A DNA stretch of 64,000 nucleotides, taken from Cupriavidus pinatubonensis. Its GTDB lineage: Bacteria; Pseudomonadota; Gammaproteobacteria; Burkholderiales; Burkholderiaceae. The DNA is taken from positions 2,046,001 through 2,110,000 of the forward strand of contig NZ_CP080767.1 in NCBI RefSeq assembly GCF_019602855.1, read 5' to 3'. A model generated the notes under the pieces. The model saw only the letters and a list, made by a program, of their open reading frames with translations. It searched no databases and was not told the DNA's origin. The position numbers were made by a program, and so were the translations under genes. Below, piece after piece: positions 53,451 through 64,000 of the stretch (positions within the stretch are counted from its first letter, which is position 1; the number at the start of each line of letters is the position of its first letter).

Positions 53451-55409
53451 ATGACCGACAGCAATTCGCCGAAGCGCAAGACGCTCGGCATCAAGCCGCC
53501 CGACGGCACCGCCACCCGCAAGCCGGCGGGCAACCGGCCCGTGCGCGTCTCCGACCTGAACCGCAAGCGCGTGCAGGCCGTGGCCGAAGGGATCCGGCGC
53601 GCCCAGGGCGGCGCTGGCGCCAAGTCCGGTAAGGGCGGGATGCCTCCGGCCGACCCGGCAGCCGGCCGCGCTCCGCGGCCTGCGCGCGGCGACAGCGATC
53701 GCCCGCCTCGTCAAGGCCGCCCCGCCGATGGTGAGCGCCAGGCGCGTCCGCGCCGCTTTGATGACGACCAGTCGCGCCCTCGCCGTTTCGGCGACGATGA
53801 CAACCGCCCCCGTCGATTCGGCAATGACGACCGCGCTCCGCGCAGGTTCGGCGATGATGAAGCAAGGCCGCGCCGCTTCAGCGACGACAACCGCCCGCAG
53901 CGCCCGCGACGTCCCGAAGGTGGCGAACAGCCGCAGCGCCGCTTCCGCGATGACGAGTCGCGTCCGCGCCGTTTCGGCGACGATGAGGCACGCCCCCGCC
54001 GCTTCAGCGACGACAACCGTCCGCAGCGCCCGCGACGCCCCGAAGGTGGCGAACAACCGCAGCGCCGCTTCCGCGATGACGAGTCGCGTCCGCGCCGTTT
54101 CGGCGACGATGAGGCACGCCCCCGCCGCTTCAGCGACGACAACCGTCCGCAGCGCCCGCGACGCCCCGAAGGTGGCGAACAACCGCAGCGCCGCTTCCGC
54201 GATGACGAGTCGCGTCCGCGCCGTTTCGGCGACGATGAGGCACGCCCCCGCCGCTTCAGCGACGACAACCGTCCGCAGCGCCCGCGACGCCCCGAAGGTG
54301 GCGAACAGCCGCAGCGCCGCTTCCGCGATGACGAGTCGCGTCCGCGCCGTTTCGGCGACGATGAGGCACGCCCCCGCCGCTTCAGCGACGACAACCGTCC
54401 GCAGCGCCCGCGACGCCCCGAAGGTGGCGAACAACCGCAGCGCCGCTTCCGCGATGACGAGTCGCGTCCGCGCCGTTTCGGCGATGACGACCGCCAGCGC
54501 CGCGCACCGGACGCCGGTGACCGCCGGGGCGATGCACCGGCCCGACGCTTCAGCGACACCGCCGACCGCGCGCGCCCGGTCCGTGCCCAAAGGCAACCAG
54601 CCCATTCCAGCGGCGACGCCCCTGAGACCAGCCACGACGATGGCCTGGTCCGCCTGTCCAAGCGCATGTCCGAACTGGGCCTGTGCTCGCGTCGCGAAGC
54701 CGATGAATGGATTCCGCGCGGCTGGGTAATCGTCGACGGCAAGCCCGTGACCGAACTCGGCTCGCGCGTGCGTGCCGATGCGAATATCGAGATCCACCAG
54801 GCCGCGCGTTCCGAACAAGGCGAGCGTGTCACGGTACTGCTGCACAAGCCCATGGGCTATGTCTCCGGCCAGGCCGAAGACGGCTACGAGCCCGCGGCCG
54901 TGCTGTTCACGGCGGAGAACCAGTGGTCGGAAGACCCCACGCGCAAGCGCTTCGCGCCGTGGCAGCGCAAGAGCCTGGCGCCTGCCGGCCGTCTCGATAT
55001 CGACTCCACCGGCCTGCTTGTGCTGACGCAGGATGGCCGCGTGGCGCGCGCCCTGATCGGCGAAGACTCCAACGTCGAGAAGGAATACCTGGTGCGCGTG
55101 CAGTGGCACTCGCCGGACGGCGTGGTCGAGCGTAATGTCAGCGAGGTCTTCCCTGCTGACAAGCTCGAACTGCTGCGCCATGGCCTATCGCTCGACGGCG
55201 TGGTCCTGAAGCCGGCCAAGGTGAGCTGGCAGAACGAGGAGCAACTACGGTTCGTGCTGCGCGAAGGCCGCAAGCGCCAGATCCGCCGCATGTGCGAACA
55301 GGTTGGCCTGGAGGTGGTTGGCCTCAAGCGCGTGCGCATGGGCCGCATCGTGCTGGGTGACCTGCCGCCGGGGCAGTGGCGCTTCCTGGGTCCGTTCGAG
55401 AAGTTCTGA
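53451..55409 (+). CDS. RsuA/RluB/RluF-family pseudouridine synthase with long Arg-rich repeat region
   Basis: A 652-aa protein; residues about 398-652 are a standard rRNA pseudouridine synthase. The S4 domain (RLSKRMSELGLCSRREADEW) spans 398-445. The catalytic Asp516 lies in GRLDIDSTGLLVLTQDG, and GRKRQIRRMCEQVGLEVVGL is the family C-terminal motif, closest by eye to RluF/RluB. Residues 1-395 are low complexity: a basic, Pro/Gly-rich start, then RPRRF-type decapeptides, then five 42-residue repeats at 133-342. Similar proteins usually have shorter tails. The extension is likely disordered and RNA-binding (inference). It starts 23 bp after glnD. Confidence 0.9.
   Translation: MTDSNSPKRKTLGIKPPDGTATRKPAGNRPVRVSDLNRKRVQAVAEGIRRAQGGAGAKSGKGGMPPADPAAGRAPRPARGDSDRPPRQGRPADGERQARPRRFDDDQSRPRRFGDDDNRPRRFGNDDRAPRRFGDDEARPRRFSDDNRPQRPRRPEGGEQPQRRFRDDESRPRRFGDDEARPRRFSDDNRPQRPRRPEGGEQPQRRFRDDESRPRRFGDDEARPRRFSDDNRPQRPRRPEGGEQPQRRFRDDESRPRRFGDDEARPRRFSDDNRPQRPRRPEGGEQPQRRFRDDESRPRRFGDDEARPRRFSDDNRPQRPRRPEGGEQPQRRFRDDESRPRRFGDDDRQRRAPDAGDRRGDAPARRFSDTADRARPVRAQRQPAHSSGDAPETSHDDGLVRLSKRMSELGLCSRREADEWIPRGWVIVDGKPVTELGSRVRADANIEIHQAARSEQGERVTVLLHKPMGYVSGQAEDGYEPAAVLFTAENQWSEDPTRKRFAPWQRKSLAPAGRLDIDSTGLLVLTQDGRVARALIGEDSNVEKEYLVRVQWHSPDGVVERNVSEVFPADKLELLRHGLSLDGVVLKPAKVSWQNEEQLRFVLREGRKRQIRRMCEQVGLEVVGLKRVRMGRIVLGDLPPGQWRFLGPFEKF
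53847..54476 (+). repeat. five tandem copies of a 126-bp coding repeat
   Basis: Units start at 53847, 53973, 54099, 54225 and 54351. Copies 2, 3 and 5 look identical; copy 4 differs at one silent A/G position (CAA/CAG), and copy 1 differs at several mostly silent positions. The 42-aa unit is FGDDEARPRR-FSDDNRPQRP-RRPEGGEQPQ-RRFRDDESRPRR. Near identity including third positions implies recent expansion or ongoing gene conversion. Confidence 0.97.
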
Positions 55410-55452
55410 GAATCGGCATCGCATCGCCGGCGCACGTCGCCGGCGAGGTCGC

Positions 55453-55490
55453 AAAAGAAACGGGGCGCCAGTTGGCGCCCCGTTTCTTTT
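55453..55490. terminator. strong bidirectional terminator
   Basis: A 17-bp perfect stem (AAAAGAAACGGGGCGCC with complement) and a short AGTT loop give a U-rich exit in both directions. It separates the convergent pseudouridine synthase and def genes. Confidence 0.92.
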
Positions 55491-55506
55491 GTGTCCATGC
55501 CGCGCT

Positions 55507-56040
55507 TCAGTCGTCGCTGTTCGGCGGCAATTCCGGAAACAATACATCGGTAAAACCGAAGCGCGTAAAGTCGCGCACCCGCATGGGATACAGGATGCCT
55601 TGCAGGTGGTCGCACTCATGCTGCACCACGCGCGCATGGAAGCCTTCGGCGACGCGGTCGATGCTGCCGCCCATCAGGTCGTAGCCGCTGTATCTCAGGC
55701 GCGTATGGCGCGGCACCACGCCGCGCAGGCCGGGCACCGACAGGCAGCCTTCCCAACCATCCTCCAGATCGTCGGACAGCATTTCGAGCATCGGGTTGAT
55801 CAGCACCGTCTTTGGCACCTTCGGCGCATCGGGATAGCGCGGGTTCCGGTCGAAGCCGAAGATCACCACCTGCAGGTCCACACCGATCTGCGGCGCCGCC
55901 AGCCCCGCGCCGTTGGCGTGGTCCATGGTGTCGAACATGTCTTCGATCAGCGTGCGCAGTTCAGGCGTATTGAAGCGCTCCACCGGCCGCGCCTGCTGCA
56001 GCAGGCGCGCGTCGCCCATCTTGAGAATCTCGCGGATCAT
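55507..56040 (-). CDS. def: peptide deformylase
   Basis: A 177-aa metal-dependent deformylase that removes the formyl group from nascent N-terminal methionine. Motif 1 GAGLAAPQ (residues 44-51), motif 2 EGCLS with metal ligand Cys99, and motif 3 QHECDHL with His141, Glu142 and His145 are intact. It overlaps ligA by 4 bp (ATGA). The more usual genomic partner of def is fmt, which is not here, so a second deformylase gene elsewhere is likely (inference). Confidence 0.96.
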   Translation of the reverse strand: MIREILKMGDARLLQQARPVERFNTPELRTLIEDMFDTMDHANGAGLAAPQIGVDLQVVIFGFDRNPRYPDAPKVPKTVLINPMLEMLSDDLEDGWEGCLSVPGLRGVVPRHTRLRYSGYDLMGGSIDRVAEGFHARVVQHECDHLQGILYPMRVRDFTRFGFTDVLFPELPPNSDD

Positions 56041-58172
56041 GACTGTTCCCCCGGTTGGCCCGCGCCGACCGATTCCAGCAGCGCCAGCATTCCTGCCTCG
56101 TCGAGCACCGGTACACCCAGCGCCTCGGCCTTGTCGAGCTTACTCCCAGCCTCGGCGCCGGCCACGACGTAGTCTGTCTTCTTCGATACAGAGCCTGCGA
56201 CCTTGGCGCCCGCGGCCTCCAGCATTTCCTTGGCTGCCTCGCGCGACAGGCTCGGCAGCGTGCCTGTCAGTACGAAGGTCTTGCCCGCGAGTGGTGCCGG
56301 CGCGCGCGCGACGGGCTCGCTTTCCGGCCAGTGTACGCCTGCCGCGCGCAACTGCTCGATGACCTCGACGTTGTGCGGCTCGCCGAAGAAATTGACGATC
56401 GACTGCGCCACCACAGGGCCCACGTCGTTGACTTCAAGCAGCGCGGCCTCGTCGGCCACCATCAGTCCGTCGAGCTTGCCGAAATGGCGGGCCAGGTCCT
56501 TGGCCGTAGCCTCGCCCACGTGTCGAATTCCAAGCGAGAAGATGAACCGGTTGAACGTGGTGCTGCGCGAGGCTTCAATGGCAGCCACGAGGTTGCCCGC
56601 CGACTTGTCCGCCATGCGGTCCAATGCGGCAAGCTTGGCCACACCCAGTTTGTAGAGATCCGCCGGCGTGCGCACGATGCCCTGGTCGACCAGCTGCTCG
56701 ACGACCTTGTCGCCAAGGCCTTCGATATCCATGGCGCGACGCTGCGCGAAATGCAGCAGCGCCTGCTTGCGCTGCGCCGCACAGATCAGGCCGCCCGTGC
56801 AGCGCGCGATGGCCTCGTCTTCCAGGCGCTCGATGTGCGAGCCGCATACCGGGCAGGCAGTCGGCATCACGAACGCGCGCGCATCGTCGGGGCGGCGCTC
56901 CAGCACCACGGCGACGACCTCCGGAATCACATCGCCGGCGCGGCGTACGATCACGGTGTCGCCGATATGCACGTCCTTGCGGCGCACCTCGTCCTCGTTG
57001 TGCAGGGTGGCATTGGTCACCGTCACACCACCGACGAACACCGGCTGCAGGCGCGCGACAGGCGTAATGGCACCGGTGCGGCCGACCTGCACTTCGATGT
57101 CCTCGACGATGGTGGTCATCTCCTGCGCCGGGAACTTGTGCGCGAGCGCGAAGCGCGGCGCGCGCGACACGAAGCCAAGCTGTTCCTGCTCGGCCAGCGC
57201 GTTGACCTTGTAGACCACGCCATCGATGTCATACGGCAACTGGTCGCGCTTCTCGCCCACCTTGCGGTAGAAATCGAGCAGGCCTTGTGCGCCTTTCACC
57301 ACCGCGCGCTCGTTGCAGACGGGCAGGCCCATGGTCGCAAAGCCATCGAGCATCGCGCTGTGAGTAGCCGGACGTTCGATGCCCTGCAACTCACCGAGGC
57401 CATATGCGAAGAACGAAAGCGGACGCTTCGCGGTAATGCGCGGATCCAGCTGCCGCAGGCTGCCGGCCGCGGCATTGCGCGGATTGACGAACGTCTTATC
57501 GCCGGCCTCGGCCTGGCGCGCATTGAGCTTGTCGAAATCCCGGCGGTACATGAAGACTTCGCCGCGCACCTCGAGCACCGCAGGCGCCGCGCCGCGCAGC
57601 TTCAGCGGAATCGCCTTGATGGTGCGCACATTGACGGTCACGTCTTCACCGGTTTCACCGTCGCCGCGCGTGGCCGCCTGCACCAGGCGACCGTCTTCGT
57701 AGCGCAGCGACATGGCCAGGCCGTCGAATTTCAGCTCGCATGCGTATTCCACCCCTTCCGCGGCGCTGAACAAGTCCTGCTCGCCGCCTGCTGCGGCGCT
57801 GCGCCCGAGTCCTTGCGCGCAGCGTCGGTCAAAACCGGTGACGTCCTCGTCGGAGAAGCCGTTGTTCAGCGACAGCATCGGCACGCGGTGGCGTACCGTA
57901 TCAAATGCCGACACCGGCGCGCCGCCCACGCGTTGCGTCGGCGAATCGGGCGTCAGCAGCTCGGGATGCTCGGCTTCGAGTGCCTGCAGTTCGGTGAATA
58001 GCGCGTCGTACTCGGCATCCGGAATGGTCGGTGCGTCGAGCACGTAATACTGGTAGTTGTGGCGGTCCAGCTCGTCGCGCAGCCATTGCACGCGTTCCGC
58101 GGCAGTTGCGGGCGGCAAGCCGCCAGCCGGCGCGGAGGCATCGGCCTGCGCACCGCGATGGGTTGCGTTCAT
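56037..58172 (-). CDS. ligA: NAD-dependent DNA ligase
   Basis: A 711-aa LigA that seals nicks using NAD. The adenylated Lys148 lies in CELKFDGLAMS. An OB-fold follows, then a four-cysteine zinc finger (CPVCGSHIERL to CTGGLIC), helix-hairpin-helix repeats (about 480-620) and a C-terminal BRCT domain (KTFVLTGTLPSLSREAAKEM). A small insertion at about 121-142 (Ala/Gly-rich) is unusual. GGGAG precedes the ATG. It lies 12 bp downstream of zipA and is coupled to def. Confidence 0.97.
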   Translation of the reverse strand: MNATHRGAQADASAPAGGLPPATAAERVQWLRDELDRHNYQYYVLDAPTIPDAEYDALFTELQALEAEHPELLTPDSPTQRVGGAPVSAFDTVRHRVPMLSLNNGFSDEDVTGFDRRCAQGLGRSAAAGGEQDLFSAAEGVEYACELKFDGLAMSLRYEDGRLVQAATRGDGETGEDVTVNVRTIKAIPLKLRGAAPAVLEVRGEVFMYRRDFDKLNARQAEAGDKTFVNPRNAAAGSLRQLDPRITAKRPLSFFAYGLGELQGIERPATHSAMLDGFATMGLPVCNERAVVKGAQGLLDFYRKVGEKRDQLPYDIDGVVYKVNALAEQEQLGFVSRAPRFALAHKFPAQEMTTIVEDIEVQVGRTGAITPVARLQPVFVGGVTVTNATLHNEDEVRRKDVHIGDTVIVRRAGDVIPEVVAVVLERRPDDARAFVMPTACPVCGSHIERLEDEAIARCTGGLICAAQRKQALLHFAQRRAMDIEGLGDKVVEQLVDQGIVRTPADLYKLGVAKLAALDRMADKSAGNLVAAIEASRSTTFNRFIFSLGIRHVGEATAKDLARHFGKLDGLMVADEAALLEVNDVGPVVAQSIVNFFGEPHNVEVIEQLRAAGVHWPESEPVARAPAPLAGKTFVLTGTLPSLSREAAKEMLEAAGAKVAGSVSKKTDYVVAGAEAGSKLDKAEALGVPVLDEAGMLALLESVGAGQPGEQS

Positions 58173-58184
58173 GACAGGCTCCCG

Positions 58185-59509
58185 CTAGACGCTGAACAAC
58201 CGTGCCGCCACCGGCGAACCGGCCGGCATCCCGCGCGTTTCCAGCTTCTGGTAGAGGGCCTCGAGCTGGTTGAAGATCGCCACGAACGACGCCTCGGTCA
58301 AAGGCCGCATATTGTCGTCGACTAGCTGCGCGCCCATGCGCTGGGCCAGCGAGTTGCCGTATTCGCAGACGGTCTTGAACGGCTTGCCGGCCTGGTCCGC
58401 CTGCGGCACGTCCAGCAGCAGCGTGATCTGGCCACCGCCCTTGACGGTCAGGTCATCGCGCAGGAAGTTGGTGTCGCCGAACTGCAGCGCGAACAGCGGG
58501 CGCTGCACCCCTTCTGCATTGGCGTGGTAGCGGATGAAACGCGTCCCGTCGCGCGACAGCACCAGCCCGTCCTGCGTCGCCACGCTCTGCACGTAGGCGG
58601 CCGACCACGGCGCACCATCGGAGATCACGTTGACGCCAAGCTGCACGTCGCTACTGGCCGCGAACGCGTCGAGTTCACGCGCGTTGGCCACCGTCTCGCC
58701 CATGTCCGGCAGTTCGGCCGAAGCATCGAGCGATTCCGCCAGCGCTTCGACGGCGTTCACGAATTCCGAGAACTCCAGCGCATTGAGGGGGCCGCTGCGG
58801 TTGGCGAGCTGCACCGCCACCTGCAGGTCTTCGTACTGATGGCCGGCCGTCACGGGTTCCCACGCATTGGCTTCCATGCGCAGGCCTTCGATATGGATCT
58901 GTTTGGTGCCAGCGCGGCGCAGCCGGCCGGTCAGCGGCAGGATACGGTCGCCGGACGCCTTGCGCTCCAGGTGCAGCGGCACGATGCAGTCGATCAGCGG
59001 ATCGATCGTGGCCGGCATCGGCTGGCCTTCGGGAACCACCGGCTCGGGCTGAGGCTTCTTGATGGGCTGCACCACGGCTTCTGCCTTGGTTTCGGTCTCC
59101 ACTTCGCCTTCGACTTCCGCTTCGAGTTCCGCCTCCGCAACGGCTGTTTCCGACGGCACTCCCGCCAGCGCGACCTCTTCGGCCACGACATCATCAGCGT
59201 CCGCCGAGCCGGCAGCGGCCGAGGCGGCAGCCGCAGCGAAGTCATGCTGCGCCGGGCGTGCAGCCGGCGTCAGCGTCGGCTCACGCCGCTCGACGTGCTC
59301 CTGAGCAGGCGGCTCATGCAGCTTGGCAGCCACTTCAGGCGTGGTGGACTGGCCAACCACGGGCTCGCGCATCGGCGGCAGGTCGTCTTCGGGACGCAGT
59401 TCGCGCGGGCGGCGCGCCTTGCGGATCTGCCACTGGTTGTAGCCAAACAGCAGCGCAAGGAAAACGAGACCCGCAACGATCAGCGCGGTCTGTAGGTCCA
59501 TGTTGAAGC

Positions 59510-59513
<4 letters not shown>
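58185..59513 (-). CDS. zipA: cell division protein ZipA
   Basis: A 442-aa ZipA-type protein that tethers FtsZ to the membrane. Residues about 5-24 are the N-terminal membrane helix (LQTALIVAGLVFLALLFGYN), followed by a basic patch (RKARRPRE). About 130 residues are charged and Ala/Glu/Pro-rich. The C-terminal ZipA domain, which binds the FtsZ tail, spans about 230-440. GGAGG lies 4 nt before the ATG, which overlaps the smc stop (ATGA). Confidence 0.92.
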
Positions 59514-63025
<3,512 letters not shown>

Positions 63026-63434
63026 GGTTGTCGTGTGGTATCGGCGCTGATGGCAGCGCGCGCAGCATTAGAGCGTTCAGGAATGAGCGGCGCACGCGGA
63101 CGGCCGGACGCGGCGTGCCGCCAGCGTCCCTTCTCGCCCCCCGTGCCCGAGAATTGGCGGTAATCATACCATCGCCGAAGGCCCTTCCGGCCGCTCCCGC
63201 TGTGGGTTCCACGGCATTTTTCCGCCCCGGTTTCCCTTTGGCGGCAGCCATTTACGTGCGTTTCCGCAAGCACTTTTGCAATGTGCGCGCGACCGCGTTC
63301 CCAAGCGGTTATTTCACGACTGGGAAACTAACTAGGGTAAATGCTAGTCTCTCAGACATGCCAGCGTGACGCCGAATGCTCCCCCAGGGCACCCGTCCCT
63401 CGTGGCATACGGCCTTTCTTGCGGAGGATCGAGC
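63026..63434. other. 409-bp divergent region between smc and the ferritin-like gene
   Basis: No gene is supported. On the minus strand TATGAT at 63163-63168 could be an smc -10 box, giving a leader of about 130 nt. On the plus side ACTAG and CTAGT form short inverted arms near 63332-63349 in an AT-rich island, and GGAGG at 63423-63427 is the ribosome binding site of the next gene. Confidence 0.4.
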
Positions 63435-64000
63435 ATGACCCAGTCGTCAGCGGCAGCTCTGCCGTGGTCTGTCAGCGAAATTGATTTCCGGGCAATCGAG
63501 TCCGAACGCGTGCGGGATAACCGCGACCTGTTCTACCTGCTGGTTTCGGCGTCGTTCATCGAGAGCGGATCCGATACCTACGCAGGCAACCTCGCTTCCT
63601 ATTACGCCAGGGTGCCCGAGGCCGCCGGATGGCTAGCCGACCATTGGGAGGCTGAGGAACTGCAGCATGGGCTGGCACTGCGACGCTATGTCGAGCATGT
63701 CTGGCCAGAATTCGACTGGGAACGCGGCTACGAACGATTCTTCCAGGAATACAGCGCCACCTGCTCGATCGACCAGTTCGAACCGACCGAGGCGCTCGAA
63801 ATGGCCGCCCGCTGCGTGGTGGAAACCGGTACGGCGGCCTACTACCGGGCCCTTGAGCTTGCCAGCGACGAACCGGTGCTGCGCGGCCTGACGCGGCGCA
63901 TCGCCGACGACGAGGTCCGGCACTACAAGCACTTTTTCCGCTTTTTCAACCGCTTCGCGGAGTCCGAGCAGGTCGGGCGCGCCCGGGTGCTGGGCGCCCT
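63435..64000 (+). CDS. ferritin-like diiron protein (partial, cut by window end)
   Basis: The open frame runs 188 codons to the window edge with no stop. It encodes a four-helix bundle with likely diiron ligands: Glu43 (FIESGSD), Glu75 and His78 (EELQH), Glu130 (VVETGTAAYY) and Glu160/His163 (DEVRHYKHF). The E, ExxH, E, ExxH pattern is that of ferritin-like oxygenases and rubrerythrin relatives. GGAGG lies 7 nt before the ATG. The product may store iron or oxidise a substrate; the missing C-terminus prevents a better call. Confidence 0.8.
   Translation, partial: MTQSSAAALPWSVSEIDFRAIESERVRDNRDLFYLLVSASFIESGSDTYAGNLASYYARVPEAAGWLADHWEAEELQHGLALRRYVEHVWPEFDWERGYERFFQEYSATCSIDQFEPTEALEMAARCVVETGTAAYYRALELASDEPVLRGLTRRIADDEVRHYKHFFRFFNRFAESEQVGRARVLGA

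Noticed and set aside
53388..55181. 597-aa minus-strand open frame with Ala-rich repeats (VVVAEAAGACLIVAETA-like), and a 333-aa plus frame in another phase
   Set aside because: They exist because the 126-bp repeat has no stops in these frames and repeats in phase. The pseudouridine synthase frame alone has catalytic motifs, a proper start and a terminator.
63028..63369. 113-aa plus-strand open frame in the smc-ferritin-like gap
   Set aside because: No ribosome binding site or domain; it overlaps the likely smc promoter.
63390..63430. possible sigma54 promoter (TGGCAT followed by TTGC) before the ferritin-like gene
   Set aside because: The GG to GC spacing is 15 nt instead of 10, so it does not fit.

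Overview
The window is a gene-dense, GC-rich chromosomal segment with high third-position G+C. Its protein sequences and gene order point to a beta-proteobacterium of the family Burkholderiaceae, most likely Cupriavidus (close to Ralstonia). I base this on the rpsB-tsf-pyrH-frr-uppS-cdsA-dxr-rseP-bamA-ompH-lpxD-fabZ-lpxA-lpxB-rnhB supercluster, the divergent ppsA/ppsR pair, the smc-zipA-ligA order and the QueE cluster motif, all judged by eye without a database search. I find 56 protein genes, the last cut by the window edge. I see no rRNA, tRNA, CRISPR array, insertion sequence or prophage.

Layout. 1-9.5 kb is an accessory metabolic stretch: a MaoC-like protein with an acyl-CoA dehydrogenase, a LysR regulator, a PaaI-type thioesterase, DUF1289 and MOSC proteins, a class I glutamine amidotransferase, a membrane-anchored penicillin-acylase-family enzyme and an aldehyde dehydrogenase. 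9.5-17.7 kb holds an uncharacterised 207-aa protein, an ABC-F ATPase, an LD-carboxypeptidase, the wobble-base tRNA genes tadA-queD-queE, an MFS exporter, a DUF1993 protein and an uncharacterised 133-aa protein. 17.7-21 kb is a translationally coupled pair, an Lhr-type DEXH helicase and a PdeM phosphoesterase, normally part of a ligase-associated DNA repair set. 21-25 kb is guaB, a four-helix membrane protein and guaA. 25-29.7 kb has a DMT transporter, a DUF4124 protein, rnfH-ratA divergent from smpB, and a stomatin/NfeD membrane pair. 29.8-33.4 kb is PEP synthase and its bifunctional regulator.

33.4-49.6 kb is a 16-kb minus-strand block that runs from ribosomal protein S2 and EF-Ts through UMP kinase and ribosome recycling factor to undecaprenyl phosphate and phospholipid precursors, isoprenoid synthesis (dxr), the RseP protease, outer-membrane assembly (BamA, Skp/OmpH), lipid A synthesis (LpxD, FabZ, LpxA, LpxB), RNase HII and a SpoU methyltransferase. 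It links translation with envelope growth. 49.9-55.4 kb (plus strand) carries map, glnD and a pseudouridine synthase whose gene contains a near-perfect five-copy 126-bp tandem repeat. 55.5-63 kb is a tightly coupled smc-zipA-ligA-def operon. The right edge cuts a ferritin-like diiron protein.

The observations most worth a second look are the tandem repeat in the pseudouridine synthase gene, a shared 44-bp element upstream of the lysR gene and of the acyl-CoA dehydrogenase gene, altered catalytic residues in the MaoC and acyl-CoA dehydrogenase proteins, the helicase/PdeM pair without its ligase and exonuclease partners, and several structured intergenic elements (rpsB leader, ppsA/ppsR palindrome, smpB/ratA inverted repeat). 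No self-evidently new multi-gene system is visible; most of the window is conserved housekeeping.
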